A stretch of DNA of 33,671 nt from a virus, in IMG/VR virus record IMGVR_UViG_3300015373_000025, positions 1 through 33,671 of that record; one strand, 5' to 3'. How positions within the stretch are numbered: the first letter of the stretch is position 1; every line of letters begins with the position of its first letter. The notes beneath the pieces were generated by a model, which was not told the origin of the DNA, searched no databases, and saw nothing but the letters and a program-made list of their open reading frames with translations. Positions 1-6,278 of the stretch are shown piece after piece. The translations under genes were made by a program, and so were the position numbers.

Positions 1-30
1 GAAATTTTGGAAATTATCTCTGATTTCTAA
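1..30 (+). CDS. 3' end of an upstream gene (partial)
   Basis: Frame 1 is open from the first base and ends with TAA at 28-30, giving the C-terminal residues EILEIISDF. Ten bases later the next gene starts in the same direction, as expected for an operon. The gene immediately before a large terminase is often the small terminase subunit, but nine residues cannot show that. The stretch is AT-rich, unlike the rest of the window, so it could also be non-coding. Confidence 0.3.
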   Translation, partial: EILEIISDF

Positions 31-39
31 AAAAACAAG

Positions 40-273
40 ATGACGCGCAAGACGTACTTCGGACAAGTGTGCAAGAAACACCCCGAGCTCAAAGGCGAGC
101 GTCGGATCAGTTGCCGTCAGTGTGTTTTGTGCAAGCAGGAAAGACAAGTCGCGAAACGACGTGTAAAAAGACAGATCGATCCTACGCGTGGGTTTTGTAG
201 GACCATCGGGGTGACCGGTTTTCCCATTGATAACAAGCACCCGTTCAATCGGGGACGCGAGAGGTGGATATAA
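40..273 (+). CDS. small zinc-binding protein (hypothetical)
   Basis: A 77-residue basic protein. Cys11-x2-His14 followed by Cys28-x2-Cys31 (with an extra Cys25) forms a likely zinc site of the type C..H...G.R......C..C seen at the N-terminus of many small phage proteins and some phage HNH endonucleases. The second half is Arg/Lys rich and has no HNH or GIY-YIG motif, so nuclease activity is not supported; it may bind nucleic acid or be the remnant of a longer nuclease. It ends directly against the terminase start (TAA then GTG). No clear Shine-Dalgarno (SD) precedes ATG 40; the upstream bases are A-rich. Confidence 0.6.
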   Translation: MTRKTYFGQVCKKHPELKGERRISCRQCVLCKQERQVAKRRVKRQIDPTRGFCRTIGVTGFPIDNKHPFNRGRERWI

Positions 274-1872
274 GTGGGTTTACGCGGCGCAGGCATAGAT
301 GCCTCTTTAAACGCTCGTTCCCGGGCGAAGAAGTGGGTACCGCCGTGGGAAAAACGAGGTCTCACGCGTGCGCAGCGAGTTATCGCCTTTTGCGAGGACT
401 TGACCGTCACTTCGGGGTCGATCGCAGGCAGTCAACTGCGTTTGCGACCATTTCAACGTCGTTTCATCAAGGCGGTTTACGCGGTCGACAAGAACGGGCG
501 ACGTCCCATCAGGACAGCAGTCCTGACGATGGGACGCAAGAACGGCAAGACGCAACTCGCCGCGGCTCTCGCGCTGTGTCACGTCTGCGGCCCCGAGGCG
601 GAAGAACGCGGCGAAGTTTACTCCTGCGCCAACGATCGCTTCCAGGCTGGCAAGGTCTTCAACGAAATGTCGGCCATGATCCGCCGACACCCGCACCTCA
701 ATCTCAGAGTGTCCATCGGCCGCTTCCACAAGAAGATCGAAGACCTGCACAACGAGTCGTTTTACCAAGCGGTGAGCGCTGAGGCCAAGACGAAGATGGG
801 TCTTAACCCGTCGCTCGTCGTGTACGACGAACTTGGGCAAGCCCCGAACCGCACTCTGTACGACGCAATGGACACCGCGCTCGGCGCGCGCTCGAGCCCG
901 CTCATGCTCGTCATCTCGACGCAAGCGGCCGACGACACCGCGCCTATGAGCCAACTGATCGATTACGGAAAGCGGGTGAACGCCGGCGAGGTTGACGATC
1001 CGGCTTTTCATCTGACCTTGTACGCAGCCGACGAGAACGATGACCCGTGGGCGTTGTCTACTTGGAAGAAGGCAAACCCAGCGCTTGGCGACTTTCGCTC
1101 CCTCGATGACGTCAAGCGTCTCGCGGCACAGGCTCAGCGCATGCCCGCGCAGGAGTCCGCTTTCCGTAACCTGATCCTCAACCAGCGCGTCGCCGCCGAG
1201 TCGCGCTTCATCAATCGCTCAGAGTGGGTTCTCAACTCGGGCGCTCCCAACATCCCCAAAGGCGCGAAGGTCTACGCCGCACTCGATCTCGGTGGGACAC
1301 GCGACCTTTCCGCCCTGATCATTCTGTACAAAGACCCCGAGCAAATCTACCACTGTCAGCCGTACTTCTGGGTCCCAGGAAACATCCTCGAGCGCACCAA
1401 GGTCGAGAACATTCCCTACGACGCATGGCAGCGGCAAGGCCTGATCACTCCCTGCGGCGTCAGCACTGATCCCAAGATCGTCGCGCTGAAGCTGGCGGAG
1501 ATCAACGCCGAGACGCCTGTCATCGGCCTCGCGTACGACCGCTGGCGTATCAACGACTTCAAGCGCGAGCTCGACGCATTGGGCAGCGCTATCCCCCTCA
1601 TTCCCCACGGACAGGGCTACAAGGACATGGGCCCGGCGATCGACATTCTCGAGCGCATTATCGTGCAGGGACGTCTCAGGCATGGGGCAAACCCACCTCT
1701 GACGATGTGCGCGGCTAACGCCGTGGTCGTCAAAGACCCGACGAACGCCAGAAAACTCGACAAGTCGCGCAGCACGGGCAGGATCGACGGACTCGTTGCC
1801 TTGGCCATGGCGTTCTCCCTGACAGTCATTCCTAAAGAGCAGGAAGTCGACGTCTCGACTTTGATCGCGTGA
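274..1872 (+). CDS. terL: terminase large subunit
   Basis: A 532-residue packaging motor: its ATPase pumps DNA through the portal and its nuclease cuts the concatemer. The Walker A variant GRKNGKT is at residues 87-93, in the usual terminase form with Arg early in the loop, and Walker B VVYDE is at about 182-186. The C-terminal RNase H-like nuclease has candidate acidic residues at Asp338 (in LDLGGTRD), Asp422 (YDRW) and Asp505 (RIDG). Length and order fit the HK97-like Terminase_1 group. The start is GTG 274, chosen because GAGAGGTGG lies about seven bases upstream and no in-frame ATG is near. The following gene overlaps its stop. Confidence 0.95.
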   Translation: MGLRGAGIDASLNARSRAKKWVPPWEKRGLTRAQRVIAFCEDLTVTSGSIAGSQLRLRPFQRRFIKAVYAVDKNGRRPIRTAVLTMGRKNGKTQLAAALALCHVCGPEAEERGEVYSCANDRFQAGKVFNEMSAMIRRHPHLNLRVSIGRFHKKIEDLHNESFYQAVSAEAKTKMGLNPSLVVYDELGQAPNRTLYDAMDTALGARSSPLMLVISTQAADDTAPMSQLIDYGKRVNAGEVDDPAFHLTLYAADENDDPWALSTWKKANPALGDFRSLDDVKRLAAQAQRMPAQESAFRNLILNQRVAAESRFINRSEWVLNSGAPNIPKGAKVYAALDLGGTRDLSALIILYKDPEQIYHCQPYFWVPGNILERTKVENIPYDAWQRQGLITPCGVSTDPKIVALKLAEINAETPVIGLAYDRWRINDFKRELDALGSAIPLIPHGQGYKDMGPAIDILERIIVQGRLRHGANPPLTMCAANAVVVKDPTNARKLDKSRSTGRIDGLVALAMAFSLTVIPKEQEVDVSTLIA

Positions 1873-2108
1873 TGCTGAGCATCGTCGTCATCTTCATCAC
1901 CTTGCACGCTCCCAATGGCGACAAGATCGATATAAACCCAGACAGCATCACGAGCATGAGAGACCGCGCGTCGCAGAACGATGCAGATGGCAGGTTGATG
2001 GCCAAAGGCATCGAGTGCATGATCAACCTGAGCGACGGAAAATATGTTTCTGTCGTGGAGCACTGCGACCAGGTTCGTGGGTTGATCGAGGCGGCTCGGG
2101 GGCAATGA
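1869..2108 (+). CDS. FlbD-like small protein, copy 1
   Basis: A 79-residue protein overlapping the terminase stop; it begins at GTG 1869 or ATG 1872. The pattern is a beta strand, HAPNGD, I..N...I.S, then a second strand, GK, and a closing amphipathic helix. This resembles the small FlbD-type domain (function poorly known). It is clearly related to the gene at 3169-3414: both share HAP-[ND]-G, the N....I.S spacing, a Cys before the second strand, GK followed by hydrophobic residues, E.C and a C-terminal helix. The role in the phage is unknown; position suggests a small accessory head protein. The stop overlaps the next possible start in an ATGA. Confidence 0.65.
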   Translation: MMLSIVVIFITLHAPNGDKIDINPDSITSMRDRASQNDADGRLMAKGIECMINLSDGKYVSVVEHCDQVRGLIEAARGQ

Positions 2109-2149
2109 GTGGCTACTCAGCCGTCCTCCTCAAAAGGATATCTAGCACC

Positions 2150-2497
2150 ATGCCAATCAAACCGGAAGCTAGAACGCAAGCAACTGTCACGATCCCGGCT
2201 GGCCAAGCTGTTTCCAATTCTGTCGATTTGACGACTGGCACGCTGTCGGTGGTGATATCTCCTCCGGGCTGGACACCGGCCAACCTGAGTTTTCTGATCT
2301 CGACCGATAACGTGACCTTTGCCAATCTGTTCGATGCAGACGGCAGGGAAGTGATAAAACCGATCGGTCCCGGCCGAGCCGTGATCATTGATCCTTCTCT
2401 TACGACCGGCGCAATGTACGTGAAATTCCGCAGTGGCCCGTCAGCCAACCCAGTGACACAAACCGCCGATCGTGTTTTCAGTTTGATCATTGTCTGA
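2150..2497 (+). CDS. hypothetical virion-type protein (beta-rich)
   Basis: A 115-residue protein starting MPIKPEARTQATVTIPAGQ. It is beta-rich, with a central PPGW.PANL.F..S.DN.TF.NLFD stretch and a closing DRVF.L strand. I recall proteins of this pattern in alphaproteobacterial phages, where they remain unassigned. ATG 2150 was chosen because AAAAGGA lies about 11 bases upstream; ATG 2105 (overlapping the previous stop as ATGA) is in frame and would add 15 residues, so the start is uncertain. Location between terminase and capsid genes suggests a minor structural or decoration role, which is inference. Confidence 0.6.
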   Translation: MPIKPEARTQATVTIPAGQAVSNSVDLTTGTLSVVISPPGWTPANLSFLISTDNVTFANLFDADGREVIKPIGPGRAVIIDPSLTTGAMYVKFRSGPSANPVTQTADRVFSLIIV

Positions 2498-2515
2498 TCA
2501 GAGGCGACGGGGGCA

Positions 2516-2980
2516 ATGAACGAACTACGTTTGGAAATTGTCTTCACCAACCCGTTGCAGATCGTGCCGGCGCTACCGGCAAGTGGGCGTCAAAGCATTA
2601 CTGTGTCTTATGACGCATTCAGCATCACGTCAGAGGGAGACCACATCATGTACACCTTGCCAGTCGATCACCAAGTGCACATGCAGGTGAAATATTTCGA
2701 CAGCGCAGGAAATCCAGCGGTCATTGACGGGGACGTCATATGGGAGTCGTCAGACGAAGACATTGCCACCGTCACGGCTGACGCGTCGGACTCGACCATG
2801 TGTCTCGTGCGTCCTGTGTCGCAGATCGGACAGGTGCAGATCAAGGCGAAAGCCGACGCGGACTTAGGCTCAGGCCTGCGCGTCTTGATCACTACGGCAG
2901 ATATCGAGGTTGTCGCTGGCGAAGCGGTCGTGGGGACGATTAGCCCTGTGGGTGACCCCGAGCCGATCAATGGGGCATAA
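2516..2980 (+). CDS. Ig-like (BIG2-type) phage protein
   Basis: A 154-residue protein. From about residue 45 it shows a bacterial Ig-like pattern: hydrophobic strands, VDG/IDGD..W.SSD...ATV, then V.I.A.AD.DLGSG and a terminal strand ending VVAGEAV. Such domains commonly decorate capsids or tails. The coding frame opens at ATG 2516, but ATG 2648 is preceded by GAGGGAGA about eight bases upstream and coincides with the start of the Ig-like part. The true protein may therefore be 110 residues, and the first 44 residues may be non-coding. Confidence 0.6.
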   Translation: MNELRLEIVFTNPLQIVPALPASGRQSITVSYDAFSITSEGDHIMYTLPVDHQVHMQVKYFDSAGNPAVIDGDVIWESSDEDIATVTADASDSTMCLVRPVSQIGQVQIKAKADADLGSGLRVLITTADIEVVAGEAVVGTISPVGDPEPINGA

Positions 2981-2999
2981 AGCGCGTATATCCCGCGTT

Positions 3000-3021
3000 G
3001 TGAGCGCGAAAATCGCCTCAC
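3000..3021 (+). other. small inverted repeat
   Basis: GTGAG at 3000-3004 pairs with CTCAC at 3017-3021, and GCG/CGC extends the stem past one bulged C around an AAAAT loop. It lies in the 60-base spacer between the Ig-like gene and a tiny membrane protein. No T-run follows, so it is not a typical intrinsic terminator; it could protect mRNA or be chance. Confidence 0.25.
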
Positions 3022-3058
3022 GGCGTCCTGAGCGCGCCTGGTGACCTTCCTAAACGAC

Positions 3059-3169
3059 ATGCTTGTGTGTGCGACGTCGTACGTCGCCACTTTCATCGTG
3101 GGTTTGTCCCTTGGCGCGTTCGTCGTGCTGCTCGCTTTTTCCCTGGTTCTGATGAACAAAGGCGATTGA
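3059..3169 (+). CDS. tiny single-span membrane protein 1
   Basis: A 36-residue frame: a short head, then a hydrophobic segment of about 22 residues (from AT.I.GLSLGAFVVLLAF to SLVL) and a polar MNKGD tail. GTG 3041 is in frame and would give 42 residues. Its TGA overlaps the ATG of the next gene by one base, which suggests translational coupling. Function unknown. It could be a holin-like or envelope-interacting peptide, but nothing proves that. Similar tiny membrane frames occur at 8432, 15886 and 26856. Confidence 0.5.
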   Translation: MLVCATSYVATFIVGLSLGAFVVLLAFSLVLMNKGD

Positions 3170-3414
3170 TGGTGTGGCCGTCCCTCGCACTACTCTTGAA
3201 CCTTGTGACGGTGCACGCACCGGACGGCGAGACCATCACTTTGAATGCCCAAGAGATTTCCAGCATCCGCACGCCTCGAGACTCTGACGTCGATCACTTG
3301 CAGAAAGATGTTCATTGCGTGCTGTGGATGACCAATGGAAAATTCATTGGGACTACAGAGTCCTGTGTGGACATTATTCGCATGATTGCGGCAGCGGAGA
3401 AGCGGGCGCACTAA
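3169..3414 (+). CDS. FlbD-like small protein, copy 2
   Basis: An 81-residue paralogue of the gene at 1869-2108, sharing HAPDGE, the N...I.S.R pattern, a Cys-containing second strand, NGK, ES.C and a C-terminal helix with AA near its end. ATG 3169 overlaps the stop of the upstream tiny membrane gene. Two divergent copies about 1.1 kb apart imply an old duplication or separate acquisition. Function unknown. Confidence 0.65.
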   Translation: MVWPSLALLLNLVTVHAPDGETITLNAQEISSIRTPRDSDVDHLQKDVHCVLWMTNGKFIGTTESCVDIIRMIAAAEKRAH

Positions 3415-3478
3415 TTCTTCTCTTCGTGGCCGTCGTCCTAACTCTTCTTGCCCTGTGCTTTGTTGACAGGAGTGATCT

Positions 3479-4540
3479 ATGAGACACGAGGAAGTCAAGA
3501 GCTTCAAGCGAGAGCCTGCGCTCGCCCCACTGGCGTTGCCTCCGGGAAACTTATTCCGACGCTCGCTCACTGCGCGCGCCATCGGGCACGTTGCGAAGCT
3601 AGACCCGGTGTTCATCGCTGAACAGCTGTGGCCGAGCGATCGCGCTGTCGGCATTGTGTTGCGCGCGACGTCGGCCCCGGCCATGACCACAGTCGCAGGG
3701 TGGGCGCAAGAGCTCGCGGTTAAGTACGTGGCCGACACCATCGAGGCGCTCGGCGCAGCGTCAGCCGCAGCAGATGTGCTCGAGAGATGCCTCGTCCTTA
3801 ATTGGGATGGGGCAGGCAGTCTCACTGTCCCTAACCTGGTCGCGGCAGCGGCTAATGGTGGGTTCGTGCAAGAGGGCTCGCCCATTCCTGTGCGGCAACT
3901 GTCGAGCACAGGCCCGACAATCAATCCTTTCAAGGTGGCGTCGATCGCGGTCTTGTCACGCGAGATGATAGAGTCGAGCAACGCCGAGGCGTACATCGGG
4001 GATACCTTGATCAAGTCAGCCGCCCTAGCGATCGACGCGGCTTTCTTCGACAACGCTGCCGCTACGGCCGCGCGCCCTGCCGGCATTCGCAATGGCATCT
4101 CGACAATCACTGCGAGCAACAACGCAGACTTTTTCGCCGCTGTCGGCGAGGACGTCGCGGCCCTGGTCAACGCTGTCGCGGCAGTTGGTAACAAAGGTCC
4201 CTTCATCCTCGTGGCAAACGCCGGCCGAGCGGCGGGCTTTGACATGCGCTTTTCTCGTGGCAACACTATCATCGTTCTCACGTCGTCACTGGTGGGTACT
4301 GATCTGATCGCGATTGCCCCACAGGCTATCGCCGCCGCGTTCTCGCCCACTCCTGATATCGAGACCGCCACTACTGGCACGTTGATGATGGACACCGCCC
4401 CGCAGGTCGTAGGCACCACGGGGCAGTCAGAGCGCAGTCTATTTCAGACTGACAGCATCGCTCTAAAAATACGCTGGCCTGTTTCGTGGGTCGTACGCGA
4501 CTCTCGCGGCGTTGCTTGGACCACACCATCGTGGAAGTAG
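3479..4540 (+). CDS. HK97-fold capsid protein paralogue (second capsid-like protein)
   Basis: A 353-residue protein clearly related to the C-terminal capsid part of the gene at 6271-8421. Shared landmarks, in order, are IVLRA.SAPA.TTV.GWA.ELA, EG.PIPVRQ, a T..P.K.A.I....REM.E.S block, the RPAG..NG.S..TA loop, and a near-identical end (RSLFQTDS.AL ... P..W.......G.VAWT....W). It lacks the protease and coiled-coil segments. It could be a minor capsid, vertex (pentamer) or alternative shell protein; which copy forms the main shell cannot be read from sequence, though the protease-linked copy is the likelier major one. An SD-like AGGAG lies about eight bases before ATG 3479. Confidence 0.8.
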   Translation: MRHEEVKSFKREPALAPLALPPGNLFRRSLTARAIGHVAKLDPVFIAEQLWPSDRAVGIVLRATSAPAMTTVAGWAQELAVKYVADTIEALGAASAAADVLERCLVLNWDGAGSLTVPNLVAAAANGGFVQEGSPIPVRQLSSTGPTINPFKVASIAVLSREMIESSNAEAYIGDTLIKSAALAIDAAFFDNAAATAARPAGIRNGISTITASNNADFFAAVGEDVAALVNAVAAVGNKGPFILVANAGRAAGFDMRFSRGNTIIVLTSSLVGTDLIAIAPQAIAAAFSPTPDIETATTGTLMMDTAPQVVGTTGQSERSLFQTDSIALKIRWPVSWVVRDSRGVAWTTPSWK

Positions 4541-4542
4541 CC

Positions 4543-5703
4543 ATGCGCGCCGAGCTCGACACCTTCATCGACGATCTCCCCGACATGGACCCGGTCATCG
4601 CGACCGAGACCACGCACTACGGCTGGCGTGGGTTGACAAGCGGCGGCGAGGTGCTCGAGGTGAAAGGCGGCCCTATCCCCGATAACCTCACAGTCGCTTG
4701 CGCGGGTTTGGCGATCGGGCGTCGCAAAGTCACTAACGACACGTCGGTCGATATCAGTGATTATCTCAGGCGCTTCAATGGCGTGGTCGACGCCTACAAG
4801 GCGAACCGTTTAGACGAGGCACTGAGCATGGCCTCACTCGTCACTCCTCCCACCATCAGGTCTAAGTTCAATCGCGCCATGGTGCTTCTCGCCGCAGGGC
4901 GATGGCACGAAGGTCTGCACGAGTACTGGGAGTGCGAGCAGTTTGAGCCATTCATGCGTCCTCAGGTCAAGGAGGCGCTCGAGCTCGGGCTAAAGCCGTG
5001 GATGGGTGAAACGACGGGCAAAGGCGTCGTTATCATGCACGCCCATGGGTTCGGTGACACTCTCATGATGCTGAGGTTCTTGCCTCGGGTACGCGCACTT
5101 GAAAGAGTGTCGCTGCTCGTTCCTCGTGAGCTTCGCCGCCTCGTGCAAGGCGATATCAGCCCAGCGGGTTGTGAGTACTACTGCCCCATTCTTCATCTCT
5201 TGCACTTCTTGAACATCTCCCCACAAGACGTCCGCTCGTGTTCGTACATTCGCCCCGACTCGCGTCTGGTCGAGCGATGGCTCTTGCGCATAAACTCGCC
5301 GCGCAAGAAGATCGGCGTCGCGTGGTCAGTGGGTAAGCCCAGCGTGGGTGACTATCCGCGCGAGATGCCGCTAGAGACTCTTGTCTCCGCTCTCAGAGGT
5401 TCTGACGTCGAGCTTCATAGCGTGCAGGCGCAGGGCGAGGACGAGGCCCGCGCTCTCGGAGTCAAGACTCACACCTACGACGACTTCGCCGACTGCGCCG
5501 CGGTCATGAGCCTGATGGATGAAATCGTCAGCGTTGACACCGCCGCGTTGCATCTCGCCGGCGCGATCGGCCATCCCAAAGTATTTGCCTTGCTGTCGCA
5601 TTGGCATAGCTGGAGGTGGATTGCCCCTTGGTACGAAAACGTCAAGCTCTGCGTGCAGCTTTCGCCAGGAGACTGGCTGAGCTCTATTGCGCAAGTCATA
5701 TGA
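4543..5703 (+). CDS. TPR-linked glycosyltransferase-like protein (GT-B, GT9-like)
   Basis: About 386 residues. The N-terminal part is unassigned; a short helical repeat region at about 80-145 (VDAYKANRLDEAL and FNRAMVLLAAGRWHEGL) looks like TPR units. The remainder resembles the heptosyltransferase-like domain often joined to TPRs: HGFGDTLMMLRFLP at 168-181, and a C-terminal donor-side segment with D..VSVDTAALHLAGAIG at about 325-340 followed by W...WY. It would move a sugar from a nucleotide donor; substrate unknown. It lies between two capsid genes beside a methyltransferase, hinting at virion glycosylation. ATG 4543 follows the capsid stop by two bases; GTG 4531 is an in-frame alternative. 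Confidence 0.75.
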   Translation: MRAELDTFIDDLPDMDPVIATETTHYGWRGLTSGGEVLEVKGGPIPDNLTVACAGLAIGRRKVTNDTSVDISDYLRRFNGVVDAYKANRLDEALSMASLVTPPTIRSKFNRAMVLLAAGRWHEGLHEYWECEQFEPFMRPQVKEALELGLKPWMGETTGKGVVIMHAHGFGDTLMMLRFLPRVRALERVSLLVPRELRRLVQGDISPAGCEYYCPILHLLHFLNISPQDVRSCSYIRPDSRLVERWLLRINSPRKKIGVAWSVGKPSVGDYPREMPLETLVSALRGSDVELHSVQAQGEDEARALGVKTHTYDDFADCAAVMSLMDEIVSVDTAALHLAGAIGHPKVFALLSHWHSWRWIAPWYENVKLCVQLSPGDWLSSIAQVI

Positions 5704-6278
5704 TGCGACGTTTTACTTGGATGGAGTTGGGCGTCACTCCCATCGAGGGCCCCTTCTCCAAGTACATGACGGCGCAAGAGACGGCGATCTTGGTGACTCT
5801 AATCGGACTATCCGACCCTAAAGTGGTGATTGAGTTCGGGTGCAACGAGGGCGTGACGTCGAAGCGCATCCTCGACAACGTGCCGAGCATCGAGAAGTAT
5901 ATCGGCATAGACGTGGCGATCGACCACGTCCCTGTGCTGGGGTGTCAGTTCTGGGAAGTGCCCAAGCATCCTGGCGCCTACGCTGCCAGCGACGCACGTT
6001 TTCAACTGCTGACTTCGCCGTCGCAGTACTTGACCGCTGACATGCTCGAGCCGTGTGACGCTGTATTCATCGATGGGGACCACAGCGAGAGAGTCGTCTT
6101 GCACGAGAGCAACATCGCAAGAAGGCTAGTCAGGCCTGGCGGCATCATCTGCTGGCACGACTTTCAGAACCCAGCTGTCGAGGTGACGCGCGCTATACAC
6201 AAGCTGTGCGATCAAGGTTGGCCCATCAATTGCGTCGAGCATTCGTGGCTCGCGTTCACGGAGGTGAGTCATGTCTAA
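5700..6278 (+). CDS. class I SAM-dependent methyltransferase-like protein
   Basis: A 192-residue protein starting at ATG 5700 (ATGA overlap) or the adjacent ATG 5703. The SAM-binding glycine loop is EFGCNEG at residues 45-51, followed by a strand ending YIGID, and then FIDGDH at 123-128. This order fits the Methyltransf_24 type of small-molecule or sugar methyltransferase rather than a DNA methylase: no DPPY or NPPY motif is present. It probably works with the glycosyltransferase-like gene directly upstream, perhaps capping a glycan. The stop lies inside the start of the protease-capsid gene (8-base overlap). Confidence 0.8.
   Translation: MMRRFTWMELGVTPIEGPFSKYMTAQETAILVTLIGLSDPKVVIEFGCNEGVTSKRILDNVPSIEKYIGIDVAIDHVPVLGCQFWEVPKHPGAYAASDARFQLLTSPSQYLTADMLEPCDAVFIDGDHSERVVLHESNIARRLVRPGGIICWHDFQNPAVEVTRAIHKLCDQGWPINCVEHSWLAFTEVSHV

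Noticed and set aside
264-782. 172-residue + strand frame inside the terminase gene
   Set aside because: It overlaps the terminase gene in another frame, is Arg-rich nonsense, and has no domain.
3463-3468. TTGACA resembling a -35 promoter box before the capsid paralogue
   Set aside because: No TATAAT-like box follows at 16-18 bases; the sequence there is already inside the coding region.
3190-4419. Long minus-strand reading frame (409 residues) opposite the capsid paralogue
   Set aside because: It is a shadow of high-GC coding on the + strand: its translation is low-complexity Ala/Ser/Thr and has no recognisable domain, while the + frame is a clear capsid protein.
5700-6278. Methyltransferase considered as a DNA modification enzyme
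   Set aside because: No DPPY/NPPY or Cys-type catalytic motif of DNA methylases; the FIDGDH pattern fits small-molecule or sugar methyltransferases.
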